64,000 nucleotides of DNA from Streptomyces sp. NBC_00341 (GCF_041435055.1 NZ_CP108002.1:6944001-7008000), one strand, 5' to 3'; shown: positions 44,018-52,418, counted from the stretch's first letter. Notes: generated by a model from the sequence alone, not told the origin. Made by a program: numbers and translations.

Positions 44018-44703
44018 CCGTCAGCGCCTCCCTCCTCGCGACCGCCGCGGTCCTGTGCGCGGTCGGCGGCGCCCTCATGCTCACCCGGCCGCTCACCCGG
44101 ATCCTGCTGGGCGCGGTGATCGCGGGCAACGGCATCAACCTGCTCGTCCTGTCCTCCACCGGAACGGCCGGCCGCGAACCCCTGCTCTACGGCGTCGCGC
44201 TGAGCAAGGTCACCGATCCGCTGCCCCAGGCCATCGCCCTCACCGCCATCGTTATCACGCTCGCCACCACCGCGTTCCTCCTGGCCATGGCCTACCGCAG
44301 CCACCAGCTGACCGGTACGGACGAGGTCCACGACGACCTGGAGGACCGGCGCATCGTGCTGCGCGCCGAGGTACTGGGGGAGCGCGACGAACTGCGCGAG
44401 CGGTACCGGTCCGAGTCCGACCGCACCGACGAGGAACGCCGCCGCTACCGCGCGGAGCGCCGCCGGCTGAGAGCCAGACTGCGCGCCGACCGCGCCCTCC
44501 AGGCCCGCGGCCGGGACGCGTCAGGGGACCTCTGGCACGACGTCCTGGGCGCGGACCCGGAGCACTACGCGGCGACGGCCGACGGTGAAGGCCCCGCCCC
44601 CGGCAATCCTCCCGGCGCCGACCCGGGCCCCGGCCCCGCCCCCGACTCCACGCCCGACGACCCGAACCGGCCCGACGACCCGAACCGAGGAGACACCGGG
44701 TGA
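44014..44703 (+). CDS. mrpC: Mrp antiporter subunit C with long charged C-terminal extension
   Basis: 229 aa, overlapping mrpA by 4 nt. Residues 1-95 are the three-helix NuoK-like MrpC (LGAVIAGNGINLLVLSS, VTDPLPQAIALTAIVITLATTAFLLAM). The remaining 130 residues are an Arg/Glu-rich helix followed by a Pro/Gly/Asp tail, nearly doubling the usual MrpC length (110-150 aa). The tail would be cytoplasmic; its role is unknown. Confidence 0.93.
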   Translation: MTVSASLLATAAVLCAVGGALMLTRPLTRILLGAVIAGNGINLLVLSSTGTAGREPLLYGVALSKVTDPLPQAIALTAIVITLATTAFLLAMAYRSHQLTGTDEVHDDLEDRRIVLRAEVLGERDELRERYRSESDRTDEERRRYRAERRRLRARLRADRALQARGRDASGDLWHDVLGADPEHYAATADGEGPAPGNPPGADPGPGPAPDSTPDDPNRPDDPNRGDTG

Positions 44704-46352
44704 ACGCACTCGTCCCGCTGCCGGTGCTGCTGCCGCTCTGCGCCACCGGCCTGAGCCTCGCCTTCGGCACCCGGCTCAAACAGTTCCAGCGCTTCATCAG
44801 CGTCGCCGTGCTCACCGCCGTACTGGGCCTCTCGGTCACCCTGATGATCGACGCGGACATCGAAGGTCCGCTCACCGTGAACCTGGGTGACTTCGCGCCG
44901 CCGCTCGGCATCACGCTGGTCGCGGACCGGCTCTCCGGCCTGATGCTGACGGTCTCCTCCGCCGTCACCCTCTGCGTCCTCGTCTACTCCCTCGGCCAGG
45001 GCATGGCCGACCGGGACGAGGAGACACCCGTGGCGGTCTTCCACCCCGCCTACCTGATCCTGGTCGCCGGGGTCTCCTGCACCTTCCTCGCCGGTGACCT
45101 GGTCAACCTCTACGTCGGCTTCGAGATCATGCTGGTCGCCAGCTTCGTACTGCTCACGCTCGGAGGCACCGGCCCCCGGGTCCGCGCCGGCTCCACCTAC
45201 GTGATCATCTCGCTGTTCTCCTCGATGCTCTTCCTCACCGCCATCGCGATGACGTACGCGGCCACCGGAACCGCCAACTTCGCCCAGCTGGCCGGGCGCC
45301 TGGCCGCCCTCCCGCTGGGCGTCCAGACCCTGATCCAGGCCATGCTGCTGACCGTCTTCGCCATCAAGGCCGCCGTCTTCCCTCTCGCCGCCTGGCTCCC
45401 CGACTCCTACCCGACCGCGCCCGCCCCGGTCACCGCGGTCTTCGCCGGACTGCTCACCAAGGTCGGCGTCTACTGCATGCTGCGCACCGAGACGCTGCTC
45501 TTCCCCGGCAACCGGCTCGGAGACCTGCTGATGGCGGCGGCCCTCGCCTCGATGGTCGTCGGCATCCTGGGGGCCGTCGCCCAGACCGACCTGAAGCGGC
45601 TGCTCTCCTTCACCCTCATCAGCCACATCGGCTACATGATCTTCGGCATCGGCCTCGCCACCCGGCAGGCGTACGGCGGTGCGATCGTCTACGTCGTCCA
45701 CCACATCACCGTGCAGACCACGCTCTTCCTGGTGGCGGGGCTGATCGAACGGCGCGGCGGCACCACCGAACTCACCCGGCTCGGCGGCATCGCCAAGGCC
45801 GCCCCGCTGCTCGCCGTCCTCTTCTTCGTACCCGCGATGAACCTGGCCGGAATCCCGCCGCTGTCCGGATTCATCGGCAAGCTCGGACTCATGCGCGCCG
45901 GTGTCGCCGACGGCGGTGTCTGGGCCTGGATCCTCGTCATCGGCTCGACGGCGACCAGCCTGCTCACGCTGTACGTGATGGCCAAGGTCTGGAACCTGGC
46001 GTTCTGGCGGGCCGCGCCCCCCGGGCAGGCGCTGGACGGCACGGTCCTGGAGTCCGACGAGGAGGACGACAGCGACGCCGACGAGGGCCCGGACCGGATG
46101 CCCGGCACCGGCGACGAAGGGGTACGGATCCGCCACCAGCCGGCCGGGCGCGCGGTGGCGGCCACCCTGCACGGCCACGCCGTCACCACCACCACGAAGC
46201 TGCCGAGGCCGATGACCTGGGCCACCGCCGCGACGGTCGCGCTCGGGCTCTCCTTCACCGTGTTCGCCGGGCCGCTGACCTCGTACACCGACCGCTCGGC
46301 CGCCGAGCTGCTGGCACGTTCCCCCTATATCGAGGCGGTGCTCGGACGGTGA
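44700..46352 (+). CDS. mrpD: Mrp antiporter subunit D
   Basis: 550 aa, GTG start overlapping mrpC. NuoM/N-like channel subunit: FEIMLVASFVLLTLGG, AAVFPLAAWLPDSYPTAPAPVTAVFAGLLTKVGVYCMLR (about residues 225-262, with the conserved Lys pair region) and LKRLLSFTLISHIGYMIFGIG. An acidic cytoplasmic loop (LESDEEDDSDADEG, about residue 450) is inserted before the last helix. It provides one of the antiporter proton or ion paths. Confidence 0.95.
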   Translation: MNALVPLPVLLPLCATGLSLAFGTRLKQFQRFISVAVLTAVLGLSVTLMIDADIEGPLTVNLGDFAPPLGITLVADRLSGLMLTVSSAVTLCVLVYSLGQGMADRDEETPVAVFHPAYLILVAGVSCTFLAGDLVNLYVGFEIMLVASFVLLTLGGTGPRVRAGSTYVIISLFSSMLFLTAIAMTYAATGTANFAQLAGRLAALPLGVQTLIQAMLLTVFAIKAAVFPLAAWLPDSYPTAPAPVTAVFAGLLTKVGVYCMLRTETLLFPGNRLGDLLMAAALASMVVGILGAVAQTDLKRLLSFTLISHIGYMIFGIGLATRQAYGGAIVYVVHHITVQTTLFLVAGLIERRGGTTELTRLGGIAKAAPLLAVLFFVPAMNLAGIPPLSGFIGKLGLMRAGVADGGVWAWILVIGSTATSLLTLYVMAKVWNLAFWRAAPPGQALDGTVLESDEEDDSDADEGPDRMPGTGDEGVRIRHQPAGRAVAATLHGHAVTTTTKLPRPMTWATAATVALGLSFTVFAGPLTSYTDRSAAELLARSPYIEAVLGR

Positions 46353-46993
46353 GACGACTCATCAGGTTCTCCTACCGGAACAAGGACCTGCCGCCGTTCA
46401 GCTGCGAGTTCCGCGGCCACCGCCGACGCGTGCTCGACCTGCCGCTGATCGCCTGGCTCACCGTCATCTGGGTGCTGCTCTGGTCCAGCCTGCACTGGGC
46501 CAACGTGCTGACCGGAGTGGTGGTCGCGGTCGCGGTCTGCCTGGCGTTCCCGCTCCCGCAGGTCGACCTCGGGCTCCGACTGCACCCCTGGGGCATCCTG
46601 CGGCTGGCCGGCTTCCTGCTCTACGACATGTACACCTCCGGCGTGAAGGTCACCCGGCAGATCTTCGCCGACCGTCCGCACCGGGCCGCCGTGATCGCCG
46701 TACCACTGCGCTGCCGCTCGGACCTGATGCTCACGGCGACCGCCGTCGCGATGTCCAACGTGCCCGGCGGCTCCGTCGTCGAGGTACGCCGCGCCACGGC
46801 CACCGTCTTCCTGCACGTCCTGGACGCGGACCGGCCCGCAGAACTGGACGCGGCCCGGCGCTCGGTATGGCGCATGGAGGAGCTGACGGTCCGGGCCTTC
46901 GGCACCCGCGACGAGATCGCCCGCGTCGCCGGCCCACCACCGACGGCGCCGCACCCCGGCGAGCGGCCGGAAGACCAGGGGGAGGACGCATGA
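46349..46993 (+). CDS. mrpE: Mrp antiporter subunit E
   Basis: 214 aa, GTG overlapping the mrpD stop. Two or three N-terminal hydrophobic segments (LPLIAWLTVIWVLLWSSLHWANVLTGVVVAVAVCLAFPLP) are followed by the MrpE cytoplasmic domain with LRCRSDLMLTATAVAMSNVPGGSVVEVRR. It is an assembly subunit of the Mrp complex. Confidence 0.93.
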   Translation: MRRLIRFSYRNKDLPPFSCEFRGHRRRVLDLPLIAWLTVIWVLLWSSLHWANVLTGVVVAVAVCLAFPLPQVDLGLRLHPWGILRLAGFLLYDMYTSGVKVTRQIFADRPHRAAVIAVPLRCRSDLMLTATAVAMSNVPGGSVVEVRRATATVFLHVLDADRPAELDAARRSVWRMEELTVRAFGTRDEIARVAGPPPTAPHPGERPEDQGEDA

Positions 46994-47325
46994 GCGTTCC
47001 GGAAGCCGTGGACCGGGGTCTGCTCATCGCGGCCGTCGTCGTGATCGTCATCGCCGGAGCGGGTCTGCTGACCCGGATCTGGCGGGGACCCTCCATGCTG
47101 GACCGGGCGATCTCGCTGGACGTCTGCGCGGCCCTCATCATCGCCGGGCTCGGCGCCAAGTCGGCCTTCGCCCGGGACCCGTTCTACTTCCCGATCATGC
47201 TGGTGCTGGCCTTCCTCGGCTTCACCGGCTCGGTCGGCATCGCGCGCTTCATCGCCGTACGCGACCGGCCGCCGGGCCGAGCGCGCGCCGACGGTCCCGA
47301 GGGGCCGGGCAGGGAGACACCATGA
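46990..47325 (+). CDS. mrpF: Mrp antiporter subunit F
   Basis: 111 aa, three hydrophobic helices with the conserved RIWRGPSMLDRAISLDV loop (about residues 29-45). It overlaps mrpE and mrpG by 4 nt each. Confidence 0.94.
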   Translation: MSVPEAVDRGLLIAAVVVIVIAGAGLLTRIWRGPSMLDRAISLDVCAALIIAGLGAKSAFARDPFYFPIMLVLAFLGFTGSVGIARFIAVRDRPPGRARADGPEGPGRETP

Positions 47326-47675
47326 GCGTCTGGCTCCAGATCACCGACACGGCCGGTGCGGTCCTGGTCCTCCTCGGCGCCGCCATCTGCCTGCTGGGCG
47401 TGATCGGCATGCTGAAGCTGCCGGACGTCCTGTCCCGCAGCCACGCCGCGACCAAGCCGCAGTCCCTCGGCATGCTGATCGTGCTGGCCGGGGTCGCGCT
47501 GCGGCTGCGCAGCGGCATGGACCTGGCGACCCTGGCACTGATCGGCTTCTTCCAGCTGATGACCGGCCCGGTCGCCGCGCACCTGGTCGCGCGCTCCGCG
47601 TACCGGACCGGTCAGGTCGACCACGGTGAGCTGCTCTTCGACGAACTGGACGAGCAGCTGACGGAGGAGAGCTGA
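47322..47675 (+). CDS. mrpG: Mrp antiporter subunit G
   Basis: 117 aa, three hydrophobic helices; GAAICLLGVIGMLKLPDVLSRSHAATKPQSLGMLIVLAG (about residues 15-53) is diagnostic of MrpG/PhaG. Last gene of the mrp operon; a small hairpin follows 8 nt later. Confidence 0.94.
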   Translation: MSVWLQITDTAGAVLVLLGAAICLLGVIGMLKLPDVLSRSHAATKPQSLGMLIVLAGVALRLRSGMDLATLALIGFFQLMTGPVAAHLVARSAYRTGQVDHGELLFDELDEQLTEES

Positions 47676-47683
47676 CGGGGACA

Positions 47684-47698
47684 GCCGCTGACAGCGGC
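47684..47698 (+). terminator. Short hairpin after mrpG
   Basis: A 6-bp stem GCCGCT/AGCGGC (47684-47689 with 47693-47698) with a 3-nt loop. Weak, but in the expected position for the end of the mrp operon. Confidence 0.4.
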
Positions 47699-47764
47699 AC
47701 CGAACAGCGCCCACCAGCGGGAAATCCCCTACCGCGGCGGCCGGAAAGACCCCAGAATCATGCC

Positions 47765-48382
47765 GTGGCCGACATGGAGGCGTTCCGGGAAGCGGTGACC
47801 GCGTGGGCGGCCGGTGGACCCGATGGCCCCGCCGGTGAACTGGCGGAGCGGCTGCCCGTGAGCACGGTCGTCCTGCTGGAGGGCCCGAGTGATGTGGCAG
47901 CGGTCGACGCGCTGGCCGCGCGGCGTGGGCGGCATCTGGCGGCCGAAGGAGTCTGCGTGCTGTCGATGGGCGGCGCGATGAGCGTCGGACGGTTCGCCGG
48001 CCTCCTCGGGCCGACGGGACTCGGGCTGCGCCTCACGGGCCTGTGCGACGAGGCGGAGCGCGGCTACTTCAGCCGCGCGTTCCAGCGGTCCGGCGCCGAG
48101 CCGTCGGAGTACTTCGTCTGCGCGGCGGACCTGGAGGACGAGCTCATCCGCGCGCTGGGAGTGGCGCGGGTGCGGGAACTCGTCCGGGAGGAGGGCGATC
48201 TGCGTGCGCTACAGACCTTCCTCCGCCAGCCCGCGCAACGGGGACGTACCCCGCAGGCGCAGTTGCGGCGGTTCCTCGGCACGAAGAAGGGGCGCAAGAT
48301 CCACTACGGCCGCGTCCTGGTGGAGGCCCTCGACCCCGGCCGCGTGCCGGCACCGCTCGACGACCTGCTCACCGGCCTCTGA
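47765..48382 (+). CDS. Stand-alone Toprim-domain (OLD-like) protein
   Basis: 205 aa; GTG 47765 with CAGAAT six nt upstream and no ribosome binding site, so probably leaderless (ATG 47774 is an alternative). VVLLEGPSDVAAVDALA (about residues 35-51) is the Toprim Glu motif; VLSMGGAMSVGRF and GLCDEAERGYF and FVCAADLEDELI supply the following acidic positions, as in OLD-family nucleases. It lacks the ATPase half of OLD proteins. The C-terminal part (LRRFLGTKKGRKIHYGRVLVEAL) also resembles OLD C-termini. Function unknown; a nuclease or phosphotransfer role is possible. Confidence 0.72.
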   Translation: MADMEAFREAVTAWAAGGPDGPAGELAERLPVSTVVLLEGPSDVAAVDALAARRGRHLAAEGVCVLSMGGAMSVGRFAGLLGPTGLGLRLTGLCDEAERGYFSRAFQRSGAEPSEYFVCAADLEDELIRALGVARVRELVREEGDLRALQTFLRQPAQRGRTPQAQLRRFLGTKKGRKIHYGRVLVEALDPGRVPAPLDDLLTGL

Positions 48383-48420
48383 CCCGCTCGGCCGCCGGGC
48401 CGGTCCCGTATCCTCTGCGC

Positions 48421-48447
48421 GCATCACGCATCACGCATCACGCATCA
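48421..48447 (+). repeat. GCATCAC heptamer tandem repeat, 3.9 copies
   Basis: Three perfect GCATCAC units and a fourth ending CA(A) run from 48421 to 48447. They lie between TATCCT (48409-48414, a possible -10) and the GAGGGGAAGG ribosome binding site (48461-48470) of the P1 peptidase gene, so they would be in its 5' leader. Confidence 0.75.
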
Positions 48448-48473
48448 ATGACGACGATGTGAGGGGAAGGTCC

Positions 48474-49589
48474 GTGGACGAGAACCGCATGAGGGCACGT
48501 GAGTCGGGCATTCCGCTGACCGGCGAGCCGGGCCGGTGGAACGCGATCACGGACGTGCCCGGTGTCGAGGTCGGCTATGTCACCCTCTGCGAGGGCGACG
48601 ACGTGCGTACCGGAGTCACCGCGCTGCTGCCGCGCGGCAGGGACGGTGTCGGGCTGCCCTGCGCGGCCGGCTGGCACTCGTTCAACGGCAACGGGGAGAT
48701 GACCGGCACCGCCTGGATCGAGGAGAGCGGCTCCCTCGCCGTGCCGGTGCTCATCACCAACACCTACGCGGTGGGCCCGGTCCACCGCGGCGTGGTCGAG
48801 TGGGTGCGCGCCAACTGCGGCGGCATGGCACCGGAATGGCTGCTGCCCGTGGTCACCGAGACCTGGGACGGCCACCTCAACGACATCCACGGCACGGCGG
48901 TGCGGTCCCAACACGCAGCGGCCGCCATCGACGCGGCCGTCTCCGGTCCGGTCGAGGAGGGCTGCGTCGGAGGCGGTACGGGGATGCGCTGCTACGGCTT
49001 CAAGGGCGGCTCGGGAACCGCGTCGCGCGTGGTGGAGTACGGGGACGACCGCTACACCGTCGGCGCGTTCGTCCAGGCCAACTTCGGTGCGCGGCGCGAA
49101 CTCGTGGTGGCCGGTGTGCCGGTGGGCCTCGAACTGCCGGACAGCCCGGGACCGGCCCCTGACGGCGTACGTCAGGTACCGCCCGGCGCGGGCTCGGTGA
49201 TCGTGGTGGTGGCGACGGACGCGCCCCTGCTGCCGGGGCAGTGCAAGGCGCTGGCCCGACGCGTCACCCTGGGCCTCGCCCGAACCGGCACCACCGGCAG
49301 CCACTTCTCCGGGGACATCTTCCTGGCCTTCTCCACGGCCAACGAGTCCGCCCTGAACAGCACGTTCCCCTCCGACGACGACGGCGCCCCGTACGAGTCG
49401 ATGCGGTTCGTGCCGTGGGGCCGGATGGACCCCTTCTACGGCGCGGTCGTCGAGTCGGTGGAGGAGGCGGTGCTCAATGTGCTGACCGGCGCCCACTCGA
49501 TGACCGGCCGTGCGGGCCATCACGTCCAGGCGCTGCCACTGGACAGGCTGTCCGAACTCCTGGCGGCCCGCGGGGTGCCGACGCGGTAG
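48474..49589 (+). CDS. P1-family (DmpA/BapA-like) self-processing aminopeptidase
   Basis: 371 aa, GTG with GAGGGGAAGG just upstream. Family signatures: ITDVPGVEVGYVTL, NGNGEMTGTAWIEESG, GCVGGGTGMRCYGFKGGSGTASR and the autocleavage segment PPGAGSVIVVVATDAPLLP, where the Gly-Ser bond (about residues 240-241) should be cut to expose a catalytic N-terminal Ser of the beta subunit. SGDIFLAFSTAN follows. DmpA-type enzymes release N-terminal amino acids, including D-Ala amides or beta-peptides. No signal peptide is seen, so it is cytoplasmic. Preceded by a heptamer repeat in the leader. Confidence 0.9.
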   Translation: MDENRMRARESGIPLTGEPGRWNAITDVPGVEVGYVTLCEGDDVRTGVTALLPRGRDGVGLPCAAGWHSFNGNGEMTGTAWIEESGSLAVPVLITNTYAVGPVHRGVVEWVRANCGGMAPEWLLPVVTETWDGHLNDIHGTAVRSQHAAAAIDAAVSGPVEEGCVGGGTGMRCYGFKGGSGTASRVVEYGDDRYTVGAFVQANFGARRELVVAGVPVGLELPDSPGPAPDGVRQVPPGAGSVIVVVATDAPLLPGQCKALARRVTLGLARTGTTGSHFSGDIFLAFSTANESALNSTFPSDDDGAPYESMRFVPWGRMDPFYGAVVESVEEAVLNVLTGAHSMTGRAGHHVQALPLDRLSELLAARGVPTR

Positions 49590-49762
49590 GGCTGTCGTCA
49601 AACCGCCGACTGCCGGATTTGCTGTGCAGCGTGGGTGGGAGTCGTGAGGGTTCGCGCGAGGTTCCCGGGATCCGGTGACGGGAGCGGAAGGCTCGGGGCG
49701 ATCGTCCGGCGCTCCCGAACAGGTCCGTGGCGCCGGCCTATGCGATGGGAGAACGATCAACG

Positions 49763-50689
49763 ATGCTCACTCCGGTACGCAGCAGAGTACGGACGGCCGC
49801 GCTCGCGCTCTCGGCCGTCGCGGCCCTCGCCTTCGGTACGACCGTCACGACCGGCGCGGCAGCGGCCCCGCTTCCCGCTCCGGCTCCCACGAAGCAGGGA
49901 CCGACCTCGGTGGCGTACGTCGAGGTGAACAACAACAGCATGCTCAACGTCGGCAAGTACACCCTCGCCGACGGCGGCAACGTCTTCGACGTCGCCGTGA
50001 TCTTCGCGGCGAACATCAACTACGACACGGGCACGAAGGCGGCGTATCTGCACTTCAACGAGAACGTGCAGCGCGTCCTCGACAACGCAGCCACGGAGAT
50101 ACGGCCGTTGCAGGAGAAGGGCATCAAGGTCGTCCTCTCGGTGCTCGGCAACCACGAGGGCGCGGGCTTCGCGAACTTCCCGAACCAGCAGGCGGCTTCG
50201 GCGTTCGCGACGCAACTCTCCGACACCGTGGCCGAGTACGGCCTCGACGGCATCGATTTCGACGACGAGTACGCCGACTACGGCAACAACGGCACCGGCC
50301 AGCCCAACGACAGCTCGTTCGTACAACTGGTGACGGCGCTGCGCACGGACATGCCGGACAAGATCGTCAGCCTCTACAACATCGGCCCGGCCGCCTCGCG
50401 GCTCTCCTACGACGGCGTGGACGTCTCGTCCGAGTTCGACTACGCCTGGAACCCGTACTACGGCAGCTGGCAGGTCCCCGGCATCGCGCTGCCCAAGTCG
50501 AAGCTGTCGCCGGCGGCGGTCGAGATCGGCGGTACCTCGCAGAGCACGGCCGCCGATCTCGCCCGCCGTACCGTCAGCGAGGGGTACGGCGTCTACCTGA
50601 CGTACAACCTCGACGGCGCCGACCGCAGTGCCGACGTCTCCGCGTTCACCAGGGAGCTGTACGGCAGCGACGCCCGCTACACGCCGTAG
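49763..50689 (+). CDS. Secreted endo-beta-N-acetylglucosaminidase H (GH18)
   Basis: 308 aa. The signal peptide (about residues 1-35, RSRVRTAALALSAVAALAF..., AAA end) directs Sec export. The mature part closely follows S. plicatus endo H from memory, including GPTSVAYVEVNNNSMLNVGKYTL and the catalytic DGIDFDDEYADYG (DxxDxDxE-type, Asp and Glu intact). It cleaves the chitobiose core of high-mannose N-glycans. The ATG at 49763 is chosen as the signal peptide start, with GGGAG 11 nt upstream; an ATG at 49745 is in frame too. A long terminator hairpin follows. Confidence 0.95.
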   Translation: MLTPVRSRVRTAALALSAVAALAFGTTVTTGAAAAPLPAPAPTKQGPTSVAYVEVNNNSMLNVGKYTLADGGNVFDVAVIFAANINYDTGTKAAYLHFNENVQRVLDNAATEIRPLQEKGIKVVLSVLGNHEGAGFANFPNQQAASAFATQLSDTVAEYGLDGIDFDDEYADYGNNGTGQPNDSSFVQLVTALRTDMPDKIVSLYNIGPAASRLSYDGVDVSSEFDYAWNPYYGSWQVPGIALPKSKLSPAAVEIGGTSQSTAADLARRTVSEGYGVYLTYNLDGADRSADVSAFTRELYGSDARYTP

Positions 50690-50735
50690 GGCGACCGAAC
50701 GTCCTGCCCGCGTACCCCTTCGGGGCTGCGGCCTC

Positions 50736-50813
50736 GCGCAGGACGCGACCCGTACCGGCCGTGCCTCCGACAGCGATACCGGAGGCACGGCCGGTACGGG
50801 TCGCGTCCTGCGC
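50736..50813. terminator. Perfect 34-bp inverted repeat after the endo H gene
   Basis: Arms 50736-50769 and 50780-50813 are perfectly complementary over 34 bp, with a 10-nt loop (50770-50779). It lies between the endo H stop and the end of the convergent hypothetical gene (50856), so it can terminate both. The stem is much longer than typical intrinsic terminators. Confidence 0.85.
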
Positions 50814-50855
50814 TGCTCCACCACGGTCCTCGGGGCACGAGTCGGGCGGCGGAGA

Positions 50856-51359
50856 TCAGTAGCCCTGGCCGACCAGAAACGAGTCGAATTCGAGGGCGAA
50901 CGAGCGAGCTTCGGACACGTGGCCCTCGTTGTCCCCGTAGGCCAGCGCGAAGATGCACAGGCCCTGCCGGGTCCGTACCACCCACATGCTGCGGTCGCCC
51001 TCGCGAAGCAGTACCAGGTCGAGTTCATTGCCGGTCACCGCGTCCGTGACCTGCTCCAGGCTCTCGCGGTGCCACGCGACCTCGCCGAGACGGACGAGCG
51101 GAGCGGGCCCGGTCTCCTCGCCGGCCGCCCACAGGGCTTCCAGGGCGGCCTGGTCCAAAGCGCCTGCGTGCGGGAGCTGTCCACCCGGATCCGCGGCGGG
51201 CCGGAAGTACCGCCGGCCGTCCTCGCCGTCGCAGCCGGCGATGGCGAAGAAGCCGGAGTCGGCCGAGAAGACCGCCGCCGCCCGTACGGCGGGCCGCTCC
51301 TCGCCGAGGGCGAAGTGGGTTCTGAGTACATCTTCCCATTGCTCCGTCACAGGAGACAT
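50856..51359 (-). CDS. Hypothetical protein downstream of a minisatellite
   Basis: 167 aa from ATG 51359, preceded by GGAAGG; an in-frame ATG at 51395 would extend into the 17-bp repeat and is not preferred. No family is recognised. It is acidic and mixed alpha/beta (FALGEERPAVRAAAVFSADSGFFAIAGCDGEDGRRYFRPA...NELDLVLLREGDRSMWVVRTRQGLCIFALAYG), with no signal peptide or membrane segment. The lone gene is bounded by a strong terminator and by the repeat array in its upstream region. Confidence 0.68.
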   Translation of the reverse strand: MSPVTEQWEDVLRTHFALGEERPAVRAAAVFSADSGFFAIAGCDGEDGRRYFRPAADPGGQLPHAGALDQAALEALWAAGEETGPAPLVRLGEVAWHRESLEQVTDAVTGNELDLVLLREGDRSMWVVRTRQGLCIFALAYGDNEGHVSEARSFALEFDSFLVGQGY

Positions 51360-51388
51360 CGGTAACGACCTTCCGTCGGCGTCGCTGC

Positions 51389-51490
51389 GGTTCACGGACC
51401 TGTTCGGTTCACGGACCTGTTCGGTTCACGGACCTGTTCGGTTCACGGACCTGTTCGGTTCACGGACCTGTTCGGTTCACGGACCCGCTC
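51389..51490. repeat. 17-bp minisatellite, five perfect copies plus one degenerate
   Basis: GGTTCACGGACCTGTTC is repeated head-to-tail at 51389, 51406, 51423, 51440 and 51457; a sixth copy (51474-51490) has two mismatches. It lies 30 nt upstream of the start of the minus-strand hypothetical gene, in its presumed promoter. The rest of the 304-nt spacer (51491-51663) shows no gene. Confidence 0.95.
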
Positions 51491-51663
51491 GGGTTGCCGC
51501 AGGGTCGGGCGCACTCGGCGGCCCACCCCTGCGACCTGAACTCATCTGCCCGTCAACGCGCAGCTCAGACGGGGTGGCCGGAAGTCCGGTCCGTGAGGTA
51601 CCTCTCCTGCCCGGCCGCCACCTCACGAGGGGTCCGCACGTCATATGTCCTGCCGGTCCGGTC

Positions 51664-52248
51664 CTACCGGTCCGGCAGTATCGCGCGTGCGGACCCGGCA
51701 GCGGAGTTCACTGCCCGGCCGGCGCCGCTCAGGGCGTCGGACGTGCCCGCGCCCACCGTTTCGATCGCTGAGTGCAGGTGTCCGCCCGCCCTGGCCGTAG
51801 CACCGCGGGCCTTCTTCCGGCCGGTGTGCCCCGCCGCGCGGGCACGGTAGGCGGCCGACGGTTTGCCATGGGTATCGGCGGCGGCGAGCAGCAGCGCGCC
51901 GAACAGACCGACGCGGCGCGCGAGGTGGAAGCGCTGGTCCTTACGCAGTTCCTGGTCCTCCTCCTTCCATCGTGCGTGCTCGGCGAGGGTGGTCGGCACG
52001 AGGCTCGCGGCCAGGACGAGGGAGGCGGTGCGGGGGAAGCGGCCCAGCGCGAGTGCTCCACCCGCGGCGATCTGGACGGCGGCGTTGAGCCGGACCAGTC
52101 GCTCCGGATCGTCAGCGGTGACGCCGATCTGCCGTGCCCGGGAGGCGGTGCCTGCCGCGAGGGGGCGTGGGCTGCGCAGCGCGTGCCCCGCCTCGGTGAT
52201 GAAGGGGGCGGCCAGCAGCGGGCGGGCGATTCTTCTCAGTACAGCCAT
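51664..52248 (-). CDS. DoxX-family membrane protein
   Basis: 194 aa from ATG 52248 (MAVLRRIARPLLAAPFITEAGHALRSP). The pattern of an N-terminal LRRIARPLLAAPFI segment, a central pair of hydrophobic stretches (LNAAVQIAAGGALALGRFPRTASLVLAASLVPTTLAEHA) and VGLFGALLLAAAD matches DoxX proteins. The C-terminal 75 residues are Ala/Gly/Lys-rich and non-membrane. Family role is unclear, with links to membrane redox and thiol stress in mycobacteria. It is divergent from the PAP2-kinase gene. Confidence 0.82.
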   Translation of the reverse strand: MAVLRRIARPLLAAPFITEAGHALRSPRPLAAGTASRARQIGVTADDPERLVRLNAAVQIAAGGALALGRFPRTASLVLAASLVPTTLAEHARWKEEDQELRKDQRFHLARRVGLFGALLLAAADTHGKPSAAYRARAAGHTGRKKARGATARAGGHLHSAIETVGAGTSDALSGAGRAVNSAAGSARAILPDR

Positions 52249-52418
52249 GAGTCTTCGTCTGCCCGTGAAGACGGGCGGCATACGCGGCAGACAGAGGCGG
52301 TGCCCTGTCACACACAGGAGGCCTGCCGGACGAGTTCCGGGGCAGACGCCGATCGGGCGACGGAGACAGCGTCGTGAACGTCGGCCGCCGCGAGTTGTGT
52401 ACACGAAGGGGGACTCCG

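Noticed and set aside
51389..51490. CRISPR array interpretation of the 17-bp repeat
   Set aside because: Units are contiguous without spacers, and no cas genes are present.
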